A stretch of DNA of 64,000 nt from JBAZAX01 sp041671765 (GTDB lineage Bacteria; Babelota; Babeliae; Babelales; RVW-14), in NCBI GenBank assembly GCA_041671765.1, contig JBAZAX010000007.1, positions 1-64,000 of the forward strand. Reading direction: 5' to 3'. Below are positions 33,007 through 39,877 of this stretch, piece after piece. A program made the position numbers and the translations under genes. Position 1 is the first letter of the stretch. Every line of letters begins with the position of its first letter. The notes under the pieces were generated by a model, which searched no databases, was not told the DNA's origin, and saw nothing but the letters and a program-made list of their open reading frames with translations.

Positions 33007-33918
33007 ATGAATAATACAGATCTTAAACCATTACACAAAAGCGTTTTAGTAAACGAAGTATTACAATATTTAGATCCAAAACCAGGCAAAACTTACGTTG
33101 ATGCAACACTTGGCTGTGGCGGACACACATCCGCAATTCTTGATCTGGAACCAACTTGTAACGTAATAGGCATCGATTGGGATCAAAAATCAATTGAACA
33201 AAATGCACCAATTTTAAAAGAAAAGTATGATGATAGAATAAATATCTTGTGGGGGAATTTCGCACATCTTTATAAGTTATTAAAGAATGAGGGAATAAAA
33301 AACGTAGACGGAATATTGGCAGATTTTGGCACTTCGCAGCTTCAAATTCAGGAACGCGATGGGTTATCGTTTATGACGGACACACCATTGGATATGCGTA
33401 TGTCTAAATCACATTATCACATAACAGCCGCCACTATTTTAAATACATGCACCGAAAATGAGATAGCAAATATTCTGTTTGAATATGCTGATGAAACTTA
33501 TGCAAGAAAAATTGCCCGCGCGATAATCAATAAACGTAAAACCGAGAGCTTTAAAACAACTCGCCAACTTGTGGAACTTATCGAAACAATCATTCCCAGA
33601 TACACCAAGACAGGCAAAAGACATACACATCCTGCAACAAAAACATTCCAAGCCCTACGGATAGCAGTTAATAATGAACTCGAGAACATTAAGTCGTTTT
33701 TGCATGCAAGTTTGCCTTTTCTTGCCCCTAATGGGAAACTTGTTTGCATTAGTTTTCATTCTCTTGAAGACCGAATTGTAAAAAGTTTTTTCAAGGAAAA
33801 GGAAGGTTTACTCGAACTAAAGATTCTAACACCCAAAGCAATAACCGCTTCAAGTGCGGAATTAGCACTAAATCAGTCGTCCAGATCAGCAAAATTAAGA
33901 GCTGCTGAAAAAGCATAA
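33007..33918 (+). CDS. rsmH: 16S rRNA (cytosine1402-N4)-methyltransferase
   Basis: 303 residues, standard length. H10-K-S-V-L at the N-terminus, SAM loop Y30-V-D-A-T-L-G-C-G-G-H-T, D-F-G-T-S-Q-L-Q (usual D-L-G-V-S-S-x-Q), H-P-A-T-K-T-F-Q-A-L-R-I (usual H-P-A-T-R-T-F-Q-A-L-R-I) and S-F-H-S-L-E-D-R-I-V-K are present. It modifies C1402 in the ribosomal P site. Outside this window it usually heads the mra/dcw cluster (ftsL, ftsI, mur genes); here that cluster is missing and ftsW lies 9 kb away. No ribosome site is seen, suggesting coupling to the upstream gene. Confidence 0.96.
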   Translation: MNNTDLKPLHKSVLVNEVLQYLDPKPGKTYVDATLGCGGHTSAILDLEPTCNVIGIDWDQKSIEQNAPILKEKYDDRINILWGNFAHLYKLLKNEGIKNVDGILADFGTSQLQIQERDGLSFMTDTPLDMRMSKSHYHITAATILNTCTENEIANILFEYADETYARKIARAIINKRKTESFKTTRQLVELIETIIPRYTKTGKRHTHPATKTFQALRIAVNNELENIKSFLHASLPFLAPNGKLVCISFHSLEDRIVKSFFKEKEGLLELKILTPKAITASSAELALNQSSRSAKLRAAEKA

Positions 33919-33947
33919 AACATTCGAATATAAGGCTGAAAAACTAG

Positions 33948-33976
33948 TTGACAAACATATTGTAAACTATTAAATT
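33948..33976 (+). promoter_or_regulatory. Promoter for spoVG
   Basis: A consensus -35 TTGACA (33948-33953), 17-base spacer and TAAATT (33971-33976). The leader from about 33985 to 34084 is more GC-rich than its surroundings (for example GGGCACGGGAGACGCC) and could fold, but it matches no riboswitch I know. Confidence 0.55.
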
Positions 33977-34084
33977 TAAGCTATAAAAATTTGAACTTTT
34001 GTAATGGTAATGTTGTCATCGTAGGGCACGGGAGACGCCTAAAAGCAAAGTCACTCGAGGCCGGGTTGAAAACTAAGGAATGGT

Positions 34085-34348
34085 ATGGAGATAACTGAAG
34101 TAAAAGTTTTTCCTGCTAACGAAGGTAAACTTAAAGGCTACGCAACTATCATTTTCGATGGTTGTTTTATTGTACGTGATATGAAAATTATCAAAAGCGA
34201 CAAAGGTTTATTTGTCTCAATGCCTTCTCGCAGAAAAAAAGATGGGTCTTTCAAGGATATCGTACATCCATTGAACGCAGACACCAGAAAGATGATCGAG
34301 GAAAAGGTTATAGAAGAGTACAAAAAGATAGCAGTTGACGAAGTATAA
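34085..34348 (+). CDS. spoVG: SpoVG family RNA/DNA-binding regulator
   Basis: 87 residues, the usual size. M-E-I-T-E-V-K-V-F, then G-Y-A-T-I-I-F-D-G-C-F-I-V-R-D-M-K-I-I and V-S-M-P-S-R-R are diagnostic of SpoVG. In Firmicutes and spirochaetes it binds nucleic acids and controls division and other genes; the bacterium here is not a spore former, so a general post-transcriptional role is more likely. It has its own strong promoter. A tRNA-Gln gene follows 37 bases later and lpxA soon after, so they may form one transcript. Confidence 0.93.
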   Translation: MEITEVKVFPANEGKLKGYATIIFDGCFIVRDMKIIKSDKGLFVSMPSRRKKDGSFKDIVHPLNADTRKMIEEKVIEEYKKIAVDEV

Positions 34349-34385
34349 AAAGGTAGAGGCAGACGAGTAATATAAAGTTTTAGTT

Positions 34386-34460
34386 TGGGGCGTAGCCAAG
34401 TGGTAAGGCAGCGGATTTTGGTTCCGCCACCCGGAGGTTCGAATCCTCCCGCCCCAGCCA
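34386..34460 (+). tRNA. tRNA-Gln (anticodon TTG)
   Basis: Acceptor stem TGGGGCG/CGCCCCA (34386-34392, 34450-34456), discriminator G and encoded CCA. Anticodon stem GCGGA/TCCGC with loop TTTTGGT gives anticodon TTG. T-arm GGAGGTTCGAATCCTCC is canonical. It lies between spoVG and lpxA. Confidence 0.95.
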
Positions 34461-34488
34461 TTTTTAAAACATTTTTACTGAGTTTTTT

Positions 34489-35328
34489 GTGAACGACAAT
34501 ATTATAAAAGCAAAAAGAGGAGCTTCCAGTTTTGAGGAAGCTTTTTTTCATTCAAATGATACTTATATTCATCCATCAGCAATCGTTGGTGATAATGTTG
34601 AATTAGGTAACAATGTAAAAGTTGGACCATTCTGTGTTATAGCCGGAAATGTCAAAATAGGTGATAACACAAGACTTCATGCAAATGTTATGGTCGGTTT
34701 TCCGGCACAAAATATTGGCACCAAAGAAAGTTACGGCAATATCGAAATCGGGCAAAACTGTGAACTTCGGGAATTTGTAACAATTCATGCATCAAAATAC
34801 CCTGATGGACTTACCAAAATCGGCAATAGCTGTTACATAATGAATTATTCACATGTATCGCACGATTCAATTTTAGAAGACAATGTTACCCTTATAAATA
34901 ATGTAAGTCTTGGCGGACACTCTTATATAGAAAAAAATGCTTTTTTGATGGCATACGCAGCCACACACCAATTTTGCCGAGTTGGAACATTTACTGCGGT
35001 GGCTCCATTTAGTGGCGCTCGCCAGGATCTACCACCATTCTGCTTATTCAACGAGCAACCTGCAGCCTACGCAGGTCTAAATATTATAGCCCTAAAACGT
35101 GCAGGGTTTTCATCTGAAACTATAAATGCCCTCAAACATGTTACCAAGCTTTTTTATAACGAAAAAATGTTTATAACAAAAATCAAAGAGATTGTGGCCA
35201 ATGAACCATGGGGAAATAACCCTCAAGTTCAACACTTTTTGAATTTCATTGAAAACAGCAAACGCGGAGTATCCATGCGCGCTGTCTCTGACCAAAATAA
35301 TAAAGTTCAACAGCAAGAAGGCTTGTAA
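34489..35328 (+). CDS. lpxA: Acyl-[ACP]-UDP-N-acetylglucosamine O/N-acyltransferase
   Basis: 279 residues from a GTG start. The N-terminal left-handed beta-helix of hexapeptide repeats runs from about 26 to 185 (I-H-P-S-A-I-V, V-G-P-F-C-V-I, I-G-x-N); the C-terminus is helical. Catalytic H125 is in S-H-V-S-H-D with H122; H-Q-F-C-R-V-G follows. It catalyses the first step of lipid A synthesis in the cytosol. The first 24 residues extend beyond other LpxA proteins. The next two genes (a sugar 3-dehydrogenase-like oxidoreductase and lpxI) indicate a lipid A operon, possibly with an aminated sugar substrate. Confidence 0.92.
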   Translation: MNDNIIKAKRGASSFEEAFFHSNDTYIHPSAIVGDNVELGNNVKVGPFCVIAGNVKIGDNTRLHANVMVGFPAQNIGTKESYGNIEIGQNCELREFVTIHASKYPDGLTKIGNSCYIMNYSHVSHDSILEDNVTLINNVSLGGHSYIEKNAFLMAYAATHQFCRVGTFTAVAPFSGARQDLPPFCLFNEQPAAYAGLNIIALKRAGFSSETINALKHVTKLFYNEKMFITKIKEIVANEPWGNNPQVQHFLNFIENSKRGVSMRAVSDQNNKVQQQEGL

Positions 35329-35347
35329 TATATCATAGGAATCATCA

Positions 35348-36343
35348 ATGATAAGATTAGGCGTTATTGGATTAGGCAAAATGGGCGGATATCATGCCTC
35401 TATTTGCTCACAATTACACGGTTTACAGACACTAAAGTTAGTAGGCGTTGCAGATACAAATGAAGCAAATTTTAAAAAAATTATTGATCCTACTGTAATC
35501 AAATCCCAAAACTATAATGATTGGATAGAAAATGTTGATGCCGTAATTGTAGCGGTTCCAACAGATTTCCACTACGCAGTAGTAAAAGACTGCCTAACCA
35601 GAGGCAAACATGTTTTGGTCGAAAAACCAATTACAAAAAACTTAGCTGAAGCTGAAGAACTCATTAATCTCGCCAAAAAATCCGGGCTTACCCTTCACAT
35701 CGGACATGTTGAACGTTTTAATGGCGCCGTCCAAGAGTTAAATAAAATTATAAATCAACCATTGATGATTGAAATACATCGCATGGGACCATTCGATGCT
35801 AGAGTTTCAAAAGATAGCGTAGTTCTTGACTTAATGATTCATGACTTGGATTTAATACTTCAATTCATAGACTCTCCTGTTAAGTCGCTAAGCGCTCAGG
35901 GCCAAAAGATTTATTCTAGCTCTTGCGATATAGCTTCTGTTCAAATTGGTTTTGAAAATGGCGCTTTTGCACATTTAACCGCAAGTCGCGCATCACAAAT
36001 CAAAAAACGCACGATGGAAATTCATCAAAAAAATGAATATATACTTCTTGATTTCACAACACAGGATATTTCAATACACAGACAGATGAACTCAAGCACA
36101 CAAATCATAGGAAATGAGCAACTGAAATATAAGCAAGAATCCTTGGTGGAACGTGTTTTTGTTTATAAAGATAATCCTCTAAAACTTGAAATAGAGTACT
36201 TCTTAAATTCAGTTAAAAACAAAACCAACCAGATTCATCCGGAACAAAATTTGACAGCAATCAAGCTCACGTTTGAAATAGAAAAAATGCTAGGATTAGT
36301 AAATGATTGCAATAATTGCTGGAACGGGAACACTTCCCGTTGA
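35348..36343 (+). CDS. Gfo/Idh/MocA-family oxidoreductase in a lipid A operon (GnnA-like)
   Basis: 331 residues. N-terminal Rossmann fold G5-V-I-G-L-G-K-M-G-G, then the family's E92-K-P and the C-terminal alpha/beta domain with H-D-L-D. The position between lpxA and lpxI is where GnnA, the UDP-GlcNAc 3-dehydrogenase of the GnnA/GnnB pathway, is found in several bacteria. That pathway makes UDP-GlcNAc3N, giving N-linked acyl chains in lipid A. The partner aminotransferase GnnB is not in this window. A different sugar oxidation remains possible. It overlaps lpxI by 41 bases. Confidence 0.75.
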   Translation: MIRLGVIGLGKMGGYHASICSQLHGLQTLKLVGVADTNEANFKKIIDPTVIKSQNYNDWIENVDAVIVAVPTDFHYAVVKDCLTRGKHVLVEKPITKNLAEAEELINLAKKSGLTLHIGHVERFNGAVQELNKIINQPLMIEIHRMGPFDARVSKDSVVLDLMIHDLDLILQFIDSPVKSLSAQGQKIYSSSCDIASVQIGFENGAFAHLTASRASQIKKRTMEIHQKNEYILLDFTTQDISIHRQMNSSTQIIGNEQLKYKQESLVERVFVYKDNPLKLEIEYFLNSVKNKTNQIHPEQNLTAIKLTFEIEKMLGLVNDCNNCWNGNTSR

Positions 36344-37136
36344 GGCGTGTAAAAGCCTACTCAACAGGTCAGCAGAAATTCAAGCAGCTGAGCCATTCTT
36401 TGTTGTAGCTTTATTTGCAGATGACAATCTTAATGAACTCCAGCAAGTTGTTCAAGATAAAGCCGAAGTTATTTCGCAAGAATGTTACAAAGCCGGACAG
36501 GTCTTGGAGTTATTAAAAAGTAAAAACACAACGCAAATTTTGTTTATTGGCAAAGTCGATAAAAGCCATCTTTTTAAAAAAATCAAATTAGACTGGCTAG
36601 CGATCAAGCTACTTTCATCGTTAATTTACAAAAACGATGCTGCAATTATGGAAAGAATTGTTAAAGAGCTCGAATCACACGGCATTTCAATTTTGAGGCA
36701 AGATCAGGTACTTGATTCTCTAATGATCAAACCTGGAATTTTAACGGGAAAATTAACAGAAAATTTAGCAACTGACGTCAAAATGGGAATAGATACCGCA
36801 ATAAAACTTTCTCAATTGGACATTGGACAAACCGTTGTCGTTAAAGATCAAATGATTATGGCCATTGAAGCAATCGAAGGCACTGATAAATGCATAAGAC
36901 GCGGCATTGAACTTGGTAAAAATGGCGTAGTGGTCTGCAAAGCCGCACACCAAAATCAAAATCACAAATATGATCTCCCAACTCTTGGACCAGGGTCTTT
37001 AAATAGTATATCAAAAGGCGAAGTTGCCGTAATTGCATGGTTACACGACAAAACATTGATAGCTCAACAAGAAGAATTTATCAAAAAAGCCAACGAGCTT
37101 GGCATCACACTGGTCTCTTACAAATCTGAAGCTTAA
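36303..37136 (+). CDS. lpxI: UDP-2,3-diacylglucosamine diphosphatase LpxI
   Basis: 277 residues. M-I-A-I-I-A-G-x-G-x-L-P at the start is the LpxI signature, which supports a start inside the upstream gene (41-base overlap). Further marks are F-I-G-K-V-D-K near residue 80, D-A-A-I-M-E-R, and D-L-P-T-L-G-P-G-S in the C-terminal domain. It hydrolyses UDP-2,3-diacylglucosamine to lipid X in the cytosol, replacing LpxH. Its presence with LpxA confirms an LPS-type outer membrane in this organism. Confidence 0.93.
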   Translation: MIAIIAGTGTLPVEACKSLLNRSAEIQAAEPFFVVALFADDNLNELQQVVQDKAEVISQECYKAGQVLELLKSKNTTQILFIGKVDKSHLFKKIKLDWLAIKLLSSLIYKNDAAIMERIVKELESHGISILRQDQVLDSLMIKPGILTGKLTENLATDVKMGIDTAIKLSQLDIGQTVVVKDQMIMAIEAIEGTDKCIRRGIELGKNGVVVCKAAHQNQNHKYDLPTLGPGSLNSISKGEVAVIAWLHDKTLIAQQEEFIKKANELGITLVSYKSEA

Positions 37137-37157
37137 GATTGCAGTTAAGGATATTAA

Positions 37158-37862
37158 ATGAAAAAATTATTTGGGATTACATTCTATGTTGTTCTTGCAT
37201 TATCAGTAAATCTTAAGGCCACAATGCAAGAAAGCACTGCAAGCGAAATCGAAATACCAAGCATTGAACAACTTGAATCTCAATTAATAGGCATAATTCC
37301 TGATGAACGCGCCCATGAAGTTTTAAAAGGTTATTATTCTCAGGTTATAAAACTGCAGTCTCAGGGCCTTGATGCAGAAACACTTGCCCAGAGAATATCC
37401 CAGCTTGCAACTAATACGGCTAAAGAAATTTTATCATTTGGTGTAAATATTGAAGCACTGAAAAAACTAATTCAAGATCCAAAATGGAACACTCCGTTTC
37501 AGGAAAAAACCTACGCAGGCTCTTTGCTTTCCAAACTTCAACAACTAACTCAACCGGTCCAATCACCGTACCAACGATTGAGTTTTGATAGTTGCATGCG
37601 CTTTATTACAAGCATTTTGTTCGCGCTACTAATGTTAATTGTTATTAAATATTTGATACAAAATATCCCCTCAACTCCTGCACCACAAAATACTTTAATG
37701 TCTTTGCCACAAAAGTTACTACATGGGTGGAATTGTCCATGCGCCGAGTTTCACCAAGATTGCGTACAACCCCAAAGCAAATGTCCCTCATTGTTAATCC
37801 GTTGTTTACTGCATGAATTATCTGAATTTATAGCAGGCACACCCTGCCCTTACTCCAAATAA
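37158..37862 (+). CDS. Secreted/membrane protein with Met-junction signal peptide and Cys-rich tail
   Basis: 234 residues. Signal peptide (M-K-K-L-F-G then hydrophobic core) ends K-A-T followed by Met23 (MQES). Residues 30-135 are helical; a clear hydrophobic segment lies at 149-168. The C-terminal 45 residues contain six Cys (193, 195, 202, 209, 216, 230). The end (P-C-P-Y-S-K) is not a CaaX box. It starts 21 bases after lpxI and may be read with it. No family is recognised; the layout (export signal, helices, membrane segment) resembles other effector-like proteins here. Confidence 0.7.
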   Translation: MKKLFGITFYVVLALSVNLKATMQESTASEIEIPSIEQLESQLIGIIPDERAHEVLKGYYSQVIKLQSQGLDAETLAQRISQLATNTAKEILSFGVNIEALKKLIQDPKWNTPFQEKTYAGSLLSKLQQLTQPVQSPYQRLSFDSCMRFITSILFALLMLIVIKYLIQNIPSTPAPQNTLMSLPQKLLHGWNCPCAEFHQDCVQPQSKCPSLLIRCLLHELSEFIAGTPCPYSK

Positions 37863-38022
37863 TATAATCCAAACTCTCGTCTTTTAGTATGCTCTCTAAG
37901 CAACTATCCAAATTTAAATCTCGAAAAATTGCATACCATAAACTATAATGCCAAAATAAACTTAACCTTATGGATAATATCAATTGGTTGGGACTAAGAT
38001 TATTTTTGGAAAGGGGTATTTT

Positions 38023-39201
38023 ATGATGAAACTTAAAAAATTAATATGTCTCGTTTTTTGGGTTTTATGCACAACAAATTACAATCTTTTGGCCATGGGA
38101 CCTACCCAAGATCAATACTCTATGTATAACTTGCCCACGTTTGATGTCATTGAATATATTTTGGACTTTCTTTATCAACCAAATTCAAGGGTTCCTGTAA
38201 GTTACTTAAACTTTGGAAAAGAGCTCGTATCATTTGCACAAACATCTCATGCAGGCAGAAGAATATCTTTACTGTATACAGAGAATCGAATCATAAATCC
38301 GCTTTTGAAGTTCAATCCATCATCGGGACAAATTAATCTTAACGGCAGCAATGAAATAGACCTTGTTTCTGCATGTTGTGCATTTAAAATAATTTCTAAA
38401 ATAAGAGAGGTCGGAGTTGATGATTTTGGTAAAAAATTTTGCGACCGACAGTTTCAAGAACTTATGCGACTCAGTATATTTCATACATCTTTTAGAGAAA
38501 TATGCTTAAAGCCAATACACTGGTTAGTATCAAATATGATGGGATATGGTACGGATTTTTTCAATGCAACCCAAAACGCTTTACTTTCACAAGATGATCG
38601 TATAGACCTCATAGCTCGCACATATCAAAAAGGTGAAGACATTAACGCTTGTGATGATAATGGCGTTACAGCTCTGCAATGGACAGTAACAACCCACCAA
38701 ACCAAAATTACGCAAATGCTTTTAGCCTGCGGAGCTAATGTTGAGTCTGTGGTAAATAATGAAAAATTTCATCGAGAATATAACGGATTTACGGCCCTGC
38801 ACCTTGCGGTACTTCGTGAATTTGAAGACATGGTAAGTATGCTTTTGCTATCCAGTGCAAATGTTGACGCCACCGTACATAATCCCGGCTATGAATTCAA
38901 TGGTTACACACCATTACATATTGCAACTAAAAACGGATCTCATGCAATCATATGCGAACTAATTAAGGCCGGCGCAAATATTAATACCCGTATAACTAAG
39001 CGCAAGAAGATTAATGGCCACACCCCTTTGCATATAGCCGCAGTCAAAAATGATCTGGAAACGGTTCAGCTGCTTTTGGCATTGGGAGCAAATCCAACTA
39101 TTTTGGTTAATTACAATGGAGCCAAGCGTCGCGCAGACGCACTAACTACCAATCCGGAGATTCAGCGAATAATTCAAGTCGCTTTTAATGCATTGCTTTA
39201 A
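38023..39201 (+). CDS. Secreted F-box-like and ankyrin-repeat protein
   Basis: 392 residues from the ATG at 38023 (AAGGGG upstream). Signal peptide ends L-L-A then Met25 (MGPT). Residues 36-84 (L-P-T-F-D-V-I-E-Y-I-L-D-F-L ... F-A-Q-T-S-H-A-G-R-R) look like an F-box: two helices with conserved L-P, I and L positions. Ankyrin repeats occupy about 220-380, e.g. N-G-F-T-A-L-H-L-A-V, N-G-Y-T-P-L-H-I-A-T and N-G-H-T-P-L-H-I-A-A. F-box plus ankyrin architecture recruits substrates to SCF ubiquitin ligases in host cells. The F-box call is by eye and moderately sure; the ankyrin call is firm. Confidence 0.82.
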   Translation: MMKLKKLICLVFWVLCTTNYNLLAMGPTQDQYSMYNLPTFDVIEYILDFLYQPNSRVPVSYLNFGKELVSFAQTSHAGRRISLLYTENRIINPLLKFNPSSGQINLNGSNEIDLVSACCAFKIISKIREVGVDDFGKKFCDRQFQELMRLSIFHTSFREICLKPIHWLVSNMMGYGTDFFNATQNALLSQDDRIDLIARTYQKGEDINACDDNGVTALQWTVTTHQTKITQMLLACGANVESVVNNEKFHREYNGFTALHLAVLREFEDMVSMLLLSSANVDATVHNPGYEFNGYTPLHIATKNGSHAIICELIKAGANINTRITKRKKINGHTPLHIAAVKNDLETVQLLLALGANPTILVNYNGAKRRADALTTNPEIQRIIQVAFNALL

Positions 39202-39302
39202 ATTTTTTTACAAATAATTGCTATTGTATAAGAGACTCATTATTTTTAAACATGTAAATCATACTGGTTGTTTTTTATAGTTTTTATAGATAAGGAGTAC
39301 CT

Positions 39303-39800
39303 ATGAAGAAATTACTTATGGCAGGAGCAATTTGTACATTAACACTTGCCAGTTTGTATGCAGGAGAAGCAAAAAAAGCACACCATGAGGCAATGGATAA
39401 AATGCTAGCATCCATAAAAAATTCTGTGGATAAAGGTGATACAAAGGAGGCTGTGGAAAAAATTTATGCATATCTTTATAAAAAACATGAGTTTCACGCA
39501 AATTTGAAAAAACGTCATGACCATCACAAAAAACTTTGCACACAATGCAAAGATAAGAAATGCAAATGTGTAAAATGCAAAGATCCAAAATGTAAATGCA
39601 CCCAATGCAAAGGGAAAAAAGTTAAATGTCTAAAAAATGAATGTGTATGTACCCAACATGCAGATAAAAAGTGTTTCCAATGCAAAGATAAAAAATGTAA
39701 ATGTTCACAATGCAAAACTTATATGCGTAAATGTGCAAAAAGAAAAAGAGCCTGCGCCAAAGTTTCTTCTGAAAAAGTAGCTCCTGAAACTGCAAAATAA
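39303..39800 (+). CDS. Secreted Cys/Lys-rich metallothionein-like protein
   Basis: 165 residues. Signal peptide 1-20 (ends L-Y-A), helical His-rich stretch 27-77, then 18 Cys between residues 79 and 151 in four imperfect copies of C-x-x-C-K-D-x-K-C-K-C. The spacing resembles metallothioneins, and His-rich flanks support metal binding, but no known family fits. The signal peptide means the protein would act outside the cytosol, unlike classical metallothioneins. AAGGAGT precedes the ATG and a terminator follows. The smaller cytosolic Cys-rich protein at 21102 shows the same style. Confidence 0.78.
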   Translation: MKKLLMAGAICTLTLASLYAGEAKKAHHEAMDKMLASIKNSVDKGDTKEAVEKIYAYLYKKHEFHANLKKRHDHHKKLCTQCKDKKCKCVKCKDPKCKCTQCKGKKVKCLKNECVCTQHADKKCFQCKDKKCKCSQCKTYMRKCAKRKRACAKVSSEKVAPETAK

Positions 39801-39818
39801 TTTAATAGGCGCTAATTT

Positions 39819-39860
39819 AAAAGCCATTGGCTCTGCTTTTATGCAAAGCCAATGGCTTTT
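39819..39860. terminator. Bidirectional terminator between convergent genes
   Basis: AAAAGCCATTGGCT (39819-39832) and its perfect complement (39847-39860) form a 14-bp stem with A- and T-runs on both sides. It serves the Cys-rich gene on the plus strand and the large secreted protein on the minus strand. Confidence 0.85.
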
Positions 39861-39877
39861 AAAATTTTTAACTAAAA

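Noticed and set aside
33985..34084. Riboswitch in the spoVG leader
   Set aside because: It is GC-richer than its surroundings but matches no riboswitch consensus I know.
37158..37862. CaaX box at the end of the Cys-rich membrane protein
   Set aside because: The end is C-P-Y-S-K: Cys is fifth from the end and the pattern does not fit.
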